64,000 nt of DNA from Flavobacterium sp. IB48. GTDB taxonomy: Bacteria; Bacteroidota; Bacteroidia; Flavobacteriales; Flavobacteriaceae. Position 1 is the first letter of the stretch. The number at the start of each line of letters is the position of its first letter. Both the position numbers and the translations under genes were made by a program. This document shows, piece after piece, positions 7,002 to 14,987 of this stretch. Location: positions 1-64,000 of the forward strand of contig NZ_JAEFCA010000010.1 of assembly GCF_016405855.1 (NCBI RefSeq), written 5' to 3'. A model generated the notes under the pieces. That model was not told the origin of the DNA. It saw nothing but the letters and a program-made list of their open reading frames with translations, and made no database searches.

Positions 7002-8788
7002 TGATTAAATACTGGCTCAACTTTTTTCGAAAAAAAATCTTCCTTTTTTGCTTGTTAATCTCTATTATAGGTTTAGCATTATATTATTCTACACCTATTT
7101 CTTGGGCAAAAAGCCTTAAAATAAATCACACCAAAACCGATCACTCCGTCGAAATTAAGCAGACGATGGACAAGGCAAATGCTTTTTGGGATTCTGGAAA
7201 AACCGACAGCGCCATTTTTTATTTCAACAAAACACAATCACTATGTGTTCCAATAGAAGATTATGCAGATGATTATGTTGGCTCTTTAAATAATAGTGTA
7301 GAAATCTTGCAGCGAAATGGCGATTATTATGAAGCCGAAACTAAACTTATAAAAGCTTTTCCTTATTTAGATAAGACAACAAATGTAAAGTATGCTGTTA
7401 ATGCTTATACATTTATGGCTTATCATTACTACTATACTTATGACAACGAAAAGGCTTTGCATTATCATAAAAAAGCATTAAAAAAAGCCGTATCAACGTT
7501 CAGAAAAGCACGAATATTGTCTGAAATTGCATTTACCTATATGCAACAAAAAAAATATCAAGAAGCAGTAAATTTATTAGAACCACTTGTAAAATATAAG
7601 ATTGAAGATAAAATAACTCCTTCGAATACAAATATTCAGCGTGCATCTATATTATATAATTTAGGTCTTTCTTATCTAAGACTTGGAAATCATAAAGAAC
7701 AAGCTTTTAAGTGCCTTAACGAAAGTTTAGAAGTAACTCTTACATTAAACGATGATTACGAGCTAATTGGAAATTATTATGCTTTTTACCTATATTATTC
7801 AAAATACAATAATCCAGAGTTAAAGAAAATCAATGCAATAAAAGCTTACAATTGCGCTAAAAAAGCAAAATCGATAACAAATCAAATCAATATGCTGACC
7901 GGACTTATTGAGGCCGACGATGCTAAAAATTCAAAAAAACATTGGGAAGTTTATAGTAGAATGATTGACAGTCTTGCTGTTAGCAGAAAAAAAGCAAAAA
8001 ATCAATTTGCTGATGCTATATATAATTCAAAAAAAGATAAAGACGAAAATTTAGAACTCAAAAACCAAAAAGCAGAAAAAGAATTAGAACTACAAAGACA
8101 AAAAAACAGAAGTTACATTTCTTATGTTGTAATTTTTGTCAGCATTGGAAGCTTAGTCTTCATCATTTTTTATGTAATTACGAAAGGCAGAAAGGAAAGC
8201 AATAACGAAGTTTTTAAGAATGAAATGCGTATTTCTGAAAAATTACAATTTGAACTTGAAAAAGATATTGACAAAATTTTATCCTTTACAGAAAACTACA
8301 ACCTCGAAGAAGAAGAAAACAAAGAAAAATTTTTATTTTATTTAAATAACATTTACTCCAAAACCAGAAATATTTCTCGAGAAAATAGTGAAATCGCTAC
8401 CAACGAAAATTTCGAAAAAGATCTAAAAGAAATGATTTCTGGATACACCAACCAAAAGCTAAATATAATTGTAAACGGTTTAAATGCTTTTTCATGGAAA
8501 AAAATTGACCGTGTAAAAAAAATTACTGTTTCTCGTGTTCTTCAGGAAATCCTTGATCACATGAAAACACTGAATGATGCGTCTCTAGCGAGTATAACGT
8601 TTAAAAAAGAAGAAAGAAACATTCAAATAGTGTATATAGATAATGGCAAAAAAATAAGCTCTGAATATTTTATTTTAGAAAAAAGACTACAAAATGTGGA
8701 AAACCGTATTAAAACAATAAAAGGAACTCTTAATTTTGACAAAGAATCAGAAAATGGTTTTAAAATAAGTTTCAAATTTCCAATATAA
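7001..8788 (+). CDS. TPR histidine kinase paralogue, predicted pseudokinase
   Basis: A 595-aa paralogue of the preceding kinase with the same layout: membrane helix (about 16-31), TPR region, coiled coil, second membrane helix (about 371-393) and kinase-like C-terminus. Catalytic residues are lost. The phosphoacceptor His is Gln416 (KLQFELEKDI against KLHDELANDI). The N-box Asn is His (ILDHMKTLN), DNGRGI has become DNGKKI, NGL has become KRL, and GKGF has become ENGF. The fold looks preserved and the frame is intact over its whole length, so it is unlikely to be a simple pseudogene. A regulatory partner, for example a heterodimer with the active kinase, is inferred. Confidence 0.85.
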   Translation: MIKYWLNFFRKKIFLFCLLISIIGLALYYSTPISWAKSLKINHTKTDHSVEIKQTMDKANAFWDSGKTDSAIFYFNKTQSLCVPIEDYADDYVGSLNNSVEILQRNGDYYEAETKLIKAFPYLDKTTNVKYAVNAYTFMAYHYYYTYDNEKALHYHKKALKKAVSTFRKARILSEIAFTYMQQKKYQEAVNLLEPLVKYKIEDKITPSNTNIQRASILYNLGLSYLRLGNHKEQAFKCLNESLEVTLTLNDDYELIGNYYAFYLYYSKYNNPELKKINAIKAYNCAKKAKSITNQINMLTGLIEADDAKNSKKHWEVYSRMIDSLAVSRKKAKNQFADAIYNSKKDKDENLELKNQKAEKELELQRQKNRSYISYVVIFVSIGSLVFIIFYVITKGRKESNNEVFKNEMRISEKLQFELEKDIDKILSFTENYNLEEEENKEKFLFYLNNIYSKTRNISRENSEIATNENFEKDLKEMISGYTNQKLNIIVNGLNAFSWKKIDRVKKITVSRVLQEILDHMKTLNDASLASITFKKEERNIQIVYIDNGKKISSEYFILEKRLQNVENRIKTIKGTLNFDKESENGFKISFKFPI

Positions 8789-8795
8789 GACAATT

Positions 8796-9464
8796 ATGTT
8801 TAAAAAAGTTTTAGTTGCCGAAGATCTAGACAGTATCAGTATCGCAGTTGTTCAAGTTCTTGAAGAGTTACAAGTTCCTGTAATTCATCATGTTAAATAT
8901 TGCGATGAAGGCTTACTTAAAGTAAAAAAGGCATTGGCTGATAAAGAACCTTACGATTTATTGATTACAGATTTATCTTTTAAATCTGACCATAGAAAAG
9001 TAGATTTAACCAGCGGAGATGAACTTATTGAAGCAATAAACAAAGTACAGCCAAAACTGAAAAAGATTGTTTTTTCTATAGAAGACAAAAGCTACAGAAT
9101 AAAAAATCTTTTTAATGAATTGGGTATTAATGCCTATGTCACTAAAGGTAGAAACAGTATTGCTGAATTAAGAAATGCTATTGAAAGTACATTTAACAAT
9201 GAAGAAAAAATACTTTCTTCAGATTTGTCGTTCAATTTTAATGACAAATCTTTAATTGAAATTGAATCATATGATATTTCTATTTTAAAACTTTTATCTC
9301 AAGGATATATATTAGAAAGTATTTCTAGAGAGTTCAAAGATTCATCTATCACTCCTAACGGAACAAGCAGTATAGAGAAAAGAATCAATAAACTAAAAAT
9401 TTACTTTAAGGCCAATAATAATGTGCATTTAATTGCAATTGCAAAAGATTTCGGACTGGTGTAA
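8796..9464 (+). CDS. Response regulator, divergent DNA-binding domain
   Basis: A 222-aa protein with an N-terminal receiver domain (acidic pair AED near 8-10, phosphoacceptor Asp59 in LLITDLSF, Lys in YVTKGRN near 118). The C-terminal helical domain (about 155-222) resembles a LuxR/NarL helix-turn-helix (ILKLLSQGYILESISREF... SSIEKRINKLKIYF). It starts 7 nt after the pseudokinase, so it is the likely output of the kinase pair. Its target is unknown, but a 20-bp palindromic element begins 14 nt after its stop codon. Confidence 0.85.
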   Translation: MFKKVLVAEDLDSISIAVVQVLEELQVPVIHHVKYCDEGLLKVKKALADKEPYDLLITDLSFKSDHRKVDLTSGDELIEAINKVQPKLKKIVFSIEDKSYRIKNLFNELGINAYVTKGRNSIAELRNAIESTFNNEEKILSSDLSFNFNDKSLIEIESYDISILKLLSQGYILESISREFKDSSITPNGTSSIEKRINKLKIYFKANNNVHLIAIAKDFGLV

Positions 9465-9477
9465 TTTTTATGGCGCT

Positions 9478-9522
9478 TTACGGATTCCCGTAAGGATTAC
9501 ACTGTTTATACTGCTAAATTTG
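9478..9522 (+). promoter_or_regulatory. Palindromic site plus -7 element
   Basis: The 16-bp inverted repeat TTACGG-ATTC-CCGTAA (9478-9493, followed by GG) lies exactly 21 nt before TAAATTTG (9515-9522). The same arrangement occurs on the minus strand at 25590-25634. This suggests a promoter controlled by a DNA-binding activator. Confidence 0.55.
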
Positions 9523-9542
9523 TGATAATCTATTAACCTACC

Positions 9543-9776
9543 ATGAAACCAAAAAGTAAAGCGAGTATTGTATTCTCTAGAATTAATACTACACAAAATA
9601 AAATAGTTATGAAAACAATGTTACTTTGCCTTTTTTTATCGATAAGCTTTGCCTTTGTTTCTGAAAAAACGGGCTGGTTGGAAATTGACTGGAAAATGAT
9701 TTTTATTCCAGCATTGTTAGTTTTACAAATTATAATTATTGGTACTGCCTTAAAAAATCGATACAAAAAGCACTAA
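9543..9776 (+). CDS. Small membrane protein, unknown function
   Basis: A 77-aa protein with two hydrophobic segments (about 24-39 and 53-68), a basic N-terminus and a basic tail (KNRYKKH). I do not recognise the family. It follows the response-regulator gene by 78 nt and has its own promoter with a palindromic site, so it may be a target of that regulator. An almost fully overlapping open frame on the other strand is less convincing because the promoter and spacing favour the plus strand. Confidence 0.6.
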   Translation: MKPKSKASIVFSRINTTQNKIVMKTMLLCLFLSISFAFVSEKTGWLEIDWKMIFIPALLVLQIIIIGTALKNRYKKH

Positions 9777-9844
9777 TTTATTTTAAGATAGGCTTAATTA
9801 TTGCAGGAAGAGAGGTTTTAATCTTAGTCCCGTTAAATTTTTTC

Positions 9845-10648
9845 ATGAAAAGAATTCTCTGCCTTGTCTTACTATTATTTACATTTTTATCTTTTGCACA
9901 AACCAAAGTCCTATCTTGGAATATAGAAAACTTTGGAAAATCGAAATCTGATATTCATCTAGAATATATTGCCAAAACAATATCTACTTATGATATAATT
10001 GCAATTCAAGAAGTTGTAGCTGGAAATGGAGGTGCACAAACTGTAGCAAAACTTGCCACAATACTTAACCAAAAAGGAAGCAAATGGGACTACAAAATAA
10101 GTGATCCTACTTCTAGTAGCAGTTATAAAACCGAGCGGTACGCCTTTATTTGGAAAACTCACAAAGCCAAATTGAAAAACAAAACTTGGTTAGAGAAAAA
10201 ATTTAGCGTAGAAATTGACCGGGAGCCCTATTTTGCCACGTTTGAAATTAACAAAAAGACAATCACTCTTGTCAATTTTCACGCAATAACTAAAAATAAA
10301 CAACCCGAAACCGAAATCAAATATTTTAAATTTTTACCAAACGAATATCCTGATTTAAATCTCGTTTTCTTGGGTGACTTTAATTGTCCTGAAAAACATT
10401 CTGTTTTTAATCCGTTGAAAAAAATGGGATATGATTCTGTATTAAAAAATCAAAAGACAACTTTAAAACATAAATGCAAAAACAATATTTGCCTTGCTTC
10501 AGAATTTGACAATATCTTTTATAAGACCTTGAATCTAAAAGTAAACAATTCTGGAATTATTAAATTTTACGAAGATTTTGATTCTTTACAAAATGCAAAA
10601 AAAATATCAGACCATATTCCGATCTGGGTTGAGTTTTCTTTAAATTAA
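9845..10648 (+). CDS. Secreted endonuclease/exonuclease/phosphatase-family protein
   Basis: A 267-aa protein with a signal peptide (hydrophobic core 4-17, cleavage near FAQ-TK). It carries the DNase I-like fold motifs in order: LSWNIENFG (metal-binding Asn), IIAIQEVV (metal-binding Glu), YAFIWK, VNFHA, FLGDFNCP (Asp/Asn pair) and the C-terminal SDHIPI (catalytic Asp-His). All key residues are present, so an active exported nuclease or phosphodiesterase is likely. It converges on, and directly abuts, the following minus-strand gene. Confidence 0.9.
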   Translation: MKRILCLVLLLFTFLSFAQTKVLSWNIENFGKSKSDIHLEYIAKTISTYDIIAIQEVVAGNGGAQTVAKLATILNQKGSKWDYKISDPTSSSSYKTERYAFIWKTHKAKLKNKTWLEKKFSVEIDREPYFATFEINKKTITLVNFHAITKNKQPETEIKYFKFLPNEYPDLNLVFLGDFNCPEKHSVFNPLKKMGYDSVLKNQKTTLKHKCKNNICLASEFDNIFYKTLNLKVNNSGIIKFYEDFDSLQNAKKISDHIPIWVEFSLN

Positions 10649-11908
10649 TTATGTTTTAAGTTTCTTTTTTCTTGCAGCAGGAAATAAAACATTGTTCAAA
10701 ATCAATCTATATCCAGGCGAATTCGGATGTAAATCTAAAACCGTTGGTGGATCACCAACCTGATGCTGAAAATCTTCTGGATCATGTCCTCCAAAAAAAG
10801 TAAACATTCCTTTGCCTTTTTCTCCATGAATATATCTTGACTCGCCATTTAACTCGCAAGTTCCCATAATTAAGATGTTCGATTTTATTAATGAAGTATC
10901 AAATGAAGTCGTTTGTCCCATAAAACCTTTTACCAATTGTGTATGGTTTTGGCATAACATACTCGGAATAGGATCCCATTTTGCAGAAAATTCCATTAAA
11001 GTAAAATAATCCTTATCCATTGGTATTCGCCTTTTCGTCGTCATATCAATATCCGAAAACTCATATACTTCTGGTCTTCTTTCTAAAGTAAAATTTTTAA
11101 AAGCAAAAGAATTATTATAATTTAATTTTGACTGATAATTAGATTCACTAGGATCTCCGTCAAACATAGCTTCGCAAATATCTACTCCATCTGCAGCAAG
11201 TGCAATATCAAAACTATCTGTCGCAGAACACATGGCAAACATAAAACCACCTCCAATTACAAAATCTCTAATTTTTTTAGCAACTGCTCCTTTTTCCTGA
11301 GATACTTTTGCGTATCCTAGTTTTGCTGCCAAAGCTTCGGCATCTCTCTTTTGATCGATGTACCAAGGCGTATTTTTGTAAGCGGCATAAAATTTTCCAT
11401 ATTGTCCGGTAAAATCTTCATGATGCAAATGAAGCCAATCGTACATTAATAATTGATCACTTAAAACTTCTTCATCATAAATTGGGGTAAAAGGAATTTC
11501 GGCGTAAGTTAGAACTAGCGTTACGGCATCATCCCAAGGTTGTTTTCCTTTTGGAGTATAAACGGCAATTTTAGGTGCTTTTTCTAAAATCACAGATTCC
11601 ATATTTTGAGAAGGGCTCGAAATTTCATTTAAAATAGAAGCTTGTTCGCTATCTGAAATTACTTCAAAACTTACTCCTCGTATTTTACATTCTTTTCTAA
11701 TTTCATCAGCATCAGGAAGTAAAAAAGAACCACCGCGATAATTTAAAAGCCAGCTCGCTTTATAATCTCTGCTCAAACACCAATAAGTAATTCCGTATGC
11801 TTTTAAATGATTTTGCTGCGTCGATTCGTCCATCGGAAGTAAGATAAACGAAGCTTTAGCATTAAATGTGATCAATAGTATAAAAAAGTAGAATAAAGTC
11901 TTATTCAT
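10649..11908 (-). CDS. Conserved exported protein, amidotransferase-like family
   Basis: A 419-aa protein with a signal peptide (MNKTLFYFFILLITFNAKA). Homologues in Bacteroidota are often labelled asparagine synthetase B, but I see neither the N-terminal Cys nucleophile nor the PP-loop of that enzyme. The central MFAMCSATDSFDIALAA segment, with a Cys after a beta strand, and the FFGGHDPEDF segment resemble a class I amidotransferase-like or DUF4159-like fold. Function is unknown. No operon partner is evident. Confidence 0.6.
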   Translation of the reverse strand: MNKTLFYFFILLITFNAKASFILLPMDESTQQNHLKAYGITYWCLSRDYKASWLLNYRGGSFLLPDADEIRKECKIRGVSFEVISDSEQASILNEISSPSQNMESVILEKAPKIAVYTPKGKQPWDDAVTLVLTYAEIPFTPIYDEEVLSDQLLMYDWLHLHHEDFTGQYGKFYAAYKNTPWYIDQKRDAEALAAKLGYAKVSQEKGAVAKKIRDFVIGGGFMFAMCSATDSFDIALAADGVDICEAMFDGDPSESNYQSKLNYNNSFAFKNFTLERRPEVYEFSDIDMTTKRRIPMDKDYFTLMEFSAKWDPIPSMLCQNHTQLVKGFMGQTTSFDTSLIKSNILIMGTCELNGESRYIHGEKGKGMFTFFGGHDPEDFQHQVGDPPTVLDLHPNSPGYRLILNNVLFPAARKKKLKT

Positions 11909-12126
11909 CAGAAAATTATTTTAGTAAAGATATAAAAGCCATCAGCAAAAAAAGAACACTTAGAATCTTTTCTGTTGAATATAGAATGTTAAATAAAAAA
12001 GCTTGAAGAAAATTGATTTTCAAACAATAAAAAAACAGGTAAAAACACCTATAATTTGGAAGAATATTCTCTATACATTTGCTATCCCAGGTTCATAAAA
12101 CTAATCGCTGTAAAAAAAAACCAACT

Positions 12127-12252
12127 ATGAAGTTTAATGAAAGTAATAACCAGCAAAAGGGTCTGAATATAATTCAGAAAATAGGACTATGTGTTCTTGT
12201 AATAACAATCATATTATATTATGTGCTGTCAATTCAGTTTTTGACAGCATAA
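12127..12252 (+). CDS. Possible 41-aa small membrane protein
   Basis: An open frame starting MKFNESNNQQKGLNIIQKIG and continuing into one hydrophobic helix (about 20-40), ending FLTA. It is the only plausible gene in the 348-base gap 11909-12256; the rest of that gap shows no coding signal. Its last codons overlap a hairpin that probably terminates the facing response-regulator transcript. No consensus promoter was found, so it remains tentative. Confidence 0.45.
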   Translation: MKFNESNNQQKGLNIIQKIGLCVLVITIILYYVLSIQFLTA

Positions 12253-12256
12253 TATT
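12217..12256. terminator. Hairpin, probably bidirectional terminator
   Basis: GCTGTCAA and TTGACAGC pair around a short loop, and the flanking TATTATG / CATAATA extends the stem. On the minus strand it lies just after the response-regulator stop codon. Confidence 0.6.
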
Positions 12257-12922
12257 TTAAATTGTTAAAACTGCCAAATCATTTTGAATAGCGTAGACAA
12301 CCAAACCGGCAATATTTCGCGATTCTGTTTTAAGCAATAAATTGTTTCTGTGTCCTTCGATTGTTCTTGGACTTAAAAAAAGATGTTCTGCAATTTCTGC
12401 AGTAGTTTTCTGCTGACAGATTAATTGCAGAATTTCAATTTCACGAGGTGAAAGGAAATTCGTTTCTAAACCGCCTCTGGTATTTTTAGGAGAAACTATT
12501 GTATCTTGAATTGTTTTTAAGACATTTTCGTTATAATAGAATCCTTTTTTTGCGACCTCATTGATTGTAAGAATCAAATCTTTTGGAGTAGTATTTTTAA
12601 TTAAGTATGCTACAGCTCCAACTTGAATCATATTAGCAATAAACGATTTGGTATCGTAACTAGTCAATGCAATGATCTTAATGTCGGGAAATAGTTTTCT
12701 AATAATTTTTGTGGCTTCGACACCGTTTAAGATTGGCATCTTTAAGTCCATTATTATTATATCTGGTTTAATTTCTCTTTCATTTAATTGAGAAATTAAC
12801 TCGTCACCATTTGAAGCCTCAAAAATAACGTCAATATTTTCTTCTCTTTGCAATAAAAAAGAAATTCCTTTTCGAAACAAAATTTCATCATCGACTAGAG
12901 CAATTTTAATAGCAGGATTCAT
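12257..12922 (-). CDS. LuxR/NarL-type response regulator
   Basis: A 221-aa protein. The receiver domain (1-120) has acidic residues at 11-12, phosphoacceptor Asp59 in IIIMDLKMP, and LIKN with the conserved Lys near 110. The C-terminal LuxR helix-turn-helix (about 155-215) has SPREIEILQLICQQKTTAEIAE and LSPRTIEGHR. It is the cognate partner of the histidine kinase just upstream (114 nt), and likely controls transcription when phosphorylated. Confidence 0.95.
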   Translation of the reverse strand: MNPAIKIALVDDEILFRKGISFLLQREENIDVIFEASNGDELISQLNEREIKPDIIIMDLKMPILNGVEATKIIRKLFPDIKIIALTSYDTKSFIANMIQVGAVAYLIKNTTPKDLILTINEVAKKGFYYNENVLKTIQDTIVSPKNTRGGLETNFLSPREIEILQLICQQKTTAEIAEHLFLSPRTIEGHRNNLLLKTESRNIAGLVVYAIQNDLAVLTI

Positions 12923-13036
12923 CTTATTTGTTTTTGGTCGTTTATTTGGTTTATCGAAATTACAAAATATGAATTAGAAAAAGTCTAAATACCCTATTTT
13001 ATTGACCAAAAAGCTTCATAAAACACATAATTTGAC

Positions 13037-13828
13037 CTAAAATGTAAAATTTACAACAATACCGTTATTAATTTCAGAGTTAATTTCAATTGTTCCTTGT
13101 AAAAATGATATTCGGCTATCGATATTTTTCATTCCTAAACCTTTTTGATTTTCGGCATTCGAACTATCAAAACCAACTCCGTTATCTTTATAGTCACAAA
13201 TATTTACTCCATCTTTAGTGGCAAAAGAAATCCATATCTCAGATGCTTTTCCATGACGAATCGAATTATTCATTAATTCTTGTAGGATTCTAAAAATATG
13301 TAAATGTCTGTCTATTTCTTTCTCATCAAAATCAATTTCATTTTTATAATATGTTTTGACAGATTTACTAGATTCAAATTCTTCACACAATTCCTCGATA
13401 CCAGCATTTAAGCCAAATTTTTCAAAAACTGGTGGCAATAAATTATGCGCAATTTTTCTAGAATTATCTAATGCTTTTGTTGTTAAAGCGATTATATTTT
13501 CTGTAATTTCAGCTGTTTCAGCCTCTGTAAGGTTTGGAGCTGTAAGCAAATGACTGTTTAAGGAAACAATGTTTAATTTTGAACTAATATCATCATGAAG
13601 ATCTTGCGCAATTCTTTTGCGTTCTTCCTCTTGTGTAACAATAATAGCATGTAGCTGTTCTTTTTGATATCGAAGTATTAAATCTATTTTCTCTAATTCT
13701 TTCTGAATTATTTTTTTTCTAGAAAAGTAAAAGAATATTATTAATGCGACTGCAACAATTATAAAAAACAGAGAGATATATAATATTATAGCAACTAATT
13801 CTTTTTCGGGGATTGAATTGGAGTTCAT
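13037..13828 (-). CDS. Sensor histidine kinase (HisKA_3 type)
   Basis: A 263-aa kinase with one N-terminal membrane helix (about 11-34) and no extracellular sensor domain. The H-box ERKRIAQDLHDDISSKL contains His78. The ATPase domain keeps the N-box (ELMNNSIRHGKA) and G-boxes (DNGVGFD, GLGMKNIDSRI). It lies in a four-gene minus-strand operon after a multi-pass membrane protein that could supply sensing. The response regulator is the next gene. Confidence 0.95.
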   Translation of the reverse strand: MNSNSIPEKELVAIILYISLFFIIVAVALIIFFYFSRKKIIQKELEKIDLILRYQKEQLHAIIVTQEEERKRIAQDLHDDISSKLNIVSLNSHLLTAPNLTEAETAEITENIIALTTKALDNSRKIAHNLLPPVFEKFGLNAGIEELCEEFESSKSVKTYYKNEIDFDEKEIDRHLHIFRILQELMNNSIRHGKASEIWISFATKDGVNICDYKDNGVGFDSSNAENQKGLGMKNIDSRISFLQGTIEINSEINNGIVVNFTF

Positions 13829-13850
13829 AATCTACGTTTAATAATACAAA

Positions 13851-14483
13851 TTAGTTTTGTAAACCTTTTTTTGAAAAACTAACTTTCCATTCATACAAAA
13901 TAAACAGATAATAAATAATATTCAAAAATGCATTTAACTGCCAACTCAAATATTTTAGATCATTATTTAAGACCGACGTTAAATTACCTATAATATACAA
14001 TACTGTACTTGAAAGCAAGTATAGCATTATACCCATATTTACATAATAATAGGTCTTGTTTTCTGTGAGCATATTGTAGAAATGTATCAATGCAAAAACA
14101 ACTATTAGCAACGATGTCAAAGTAATTTCAAACAAATTAAATTTTAAAAATTCTTGTGGCGTCTTAATAAATTGTATTGTCAGTACAAGCAGAGCAAGAA
14201 AAAGACTAATTTTTACAAATTGCTTTTGAATTTTAATATGTAGAATCGAATTGTAAAATAAACCCAGTAATATCATTTGACCAATAAAAAAACTATTGAC
14301 CAAAAACAAGTTATTCATTTTTAGCGAATACAATATTTCCATTGAAATTTGTATTAAAAATATAAATGCCAAGTAAGAAACAAAAAAAACATTAGCTTTT
14401 TCCTTGCGGAAAAAGCTAATTGAATATAGTACTAGATCAATTAATAAAATCAAATAACCTGAATATATTAAAAAATCAATCAT
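13851..14483 (-). CDS. Multi-pass membrane protein, unknown function
   Basis: A 210-aa hydrophobic protein with about seven predicted membrane helices and short loops. I do not recognise a named family. It sits 22 nt before the histidine kinase, which itself lacks a sensor domain, so a role as the sensor module is a reasonable inference. Aromatic and Leu/Ile-rich helices dominate; no cofactor motif is visible. Confidence 0.75.
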   Translation of the reverse strand: MIDFLIYSGYLILLIDLVLYSISFFRKEKANVFFVSYLAFIFLIQISMEILYSLKMNNLFLVNSFFIGQMILLGLFYNSILHIKIQKQFVKISLFLALLVLTIQFIKTPQEFLKFNLFEITLTSLLIVVFALIHFYNMLTENKTYYYVNMGIMLYLLSSTVLYIIGNLTSVLNNDLKYLSWQLNAFLNIIYYLFILYEWKVSFSKKGLQN

Positions 14484-14500
14484 TTTTTTACTATCAAAAA

Positions 14501-14851
14501 TTAAAAAGGAGGGCTTGGACGTGAACCATCGTAAACTACTTCTTCAGCAGCTTCGTCGCCACCTAATCCGTCGGCTTTACCATAAACATTTATGTATTTA
14601 CCAGTTTTCTCATCATATTGGGCTCCTACGAAAAGTAATGTTTTTTCTTTTTGATCGTTAATTCCAATATAAGCCCAAACAGCATCTGTGTCAAGCTCAA
14701 GTACTTTTTTCAAACTTTCTCTTGGTACTAAGAAAGCTTTTACTTTTTTCTTAGCATCTTCAACGCTTTGATCATCTTGATATCTTTGCTCCCACTCGTT
14801 TGCAGTAGCTACAGGAATCTGAATAGGTCCTGGAAAAGTTTCTTCATTCAT
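14501..14851 (-). CDS. Hypothetical soluble protein, 116 aa
   Basis: First gene of the minus-strand two-component operon, 17 nt before the membrane protein. There is no signal peptide. The sequence is acidic, with a central beta-rich stretch (VWAYIGINDQKEKTLLFVGA) and a Pro-rich end (SRPSPPF). I cannot assign a family. Its steady linkage to a membrane protein, kinase and regulator suggests an accessory or target role, but nothing in the sequence shows the function. Confidence 0.7.
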   Translation of the reverse strand: MNEETFPGPIQIPVATANEWEQRYQDDQSVEDAKKKVKAFLVPRESLKKVLELDTDAVWAYIGINDQKEKTLLFVGAQYDEKTGKYINVYGKADGLGGDEAAEEVVYDGSRPSPPF

Positions 14852-14906
14852 AATTTAAAATTTGTTAATTGGTTAATAATTAAAAAAAAATAATAGTTTA
14901 TAATTG

Positions 14907-14918
14907 GTTTAGCTAAAC
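14907..14918. promoter_or_regulatory. Palindrome GTTTAGCTAAAC before the operon
   Basis: A perfect 12-bp palindrome lies 56 bp upstream of the 116-aa gene. It could be an operator for the operon's own regulator. No -7 element of the usual type is seen nearby. Confidence 0.3.
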
Positions 14919-14953
14919 TACTGATTTTTATTCTACAATTAACATAAAAACAT

Positions 14954-14981
14954 AAAAAAAGCCTTAATAATAAGGCTTTTT
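14954..14981 (-). terminator. Terminator after dnaB
   Basis: AAAAGCCTTA-ATAA-TAAGGCTTTTT hairpin with A and T runs on both sides, directly downstream of the dnaB stop codon. Confidence 0.85.
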
Positions 14982-14987
14982 GTTTTA

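Noticed and set aside
7001..8788. Calling the second TPR kinase a pseudogene
   Set aside because: The frame is intact over 595 codons with a preserved domain layout and tight coupling to both neighbours; only catalytic residues are lost.
9533..9766. 77-codon frame on the minus strand opposite the small membrane protein
   Set aside because: It mirrors the plus-strand gene, has no promoter, and the plus strand has a promoter with a palindromic site.
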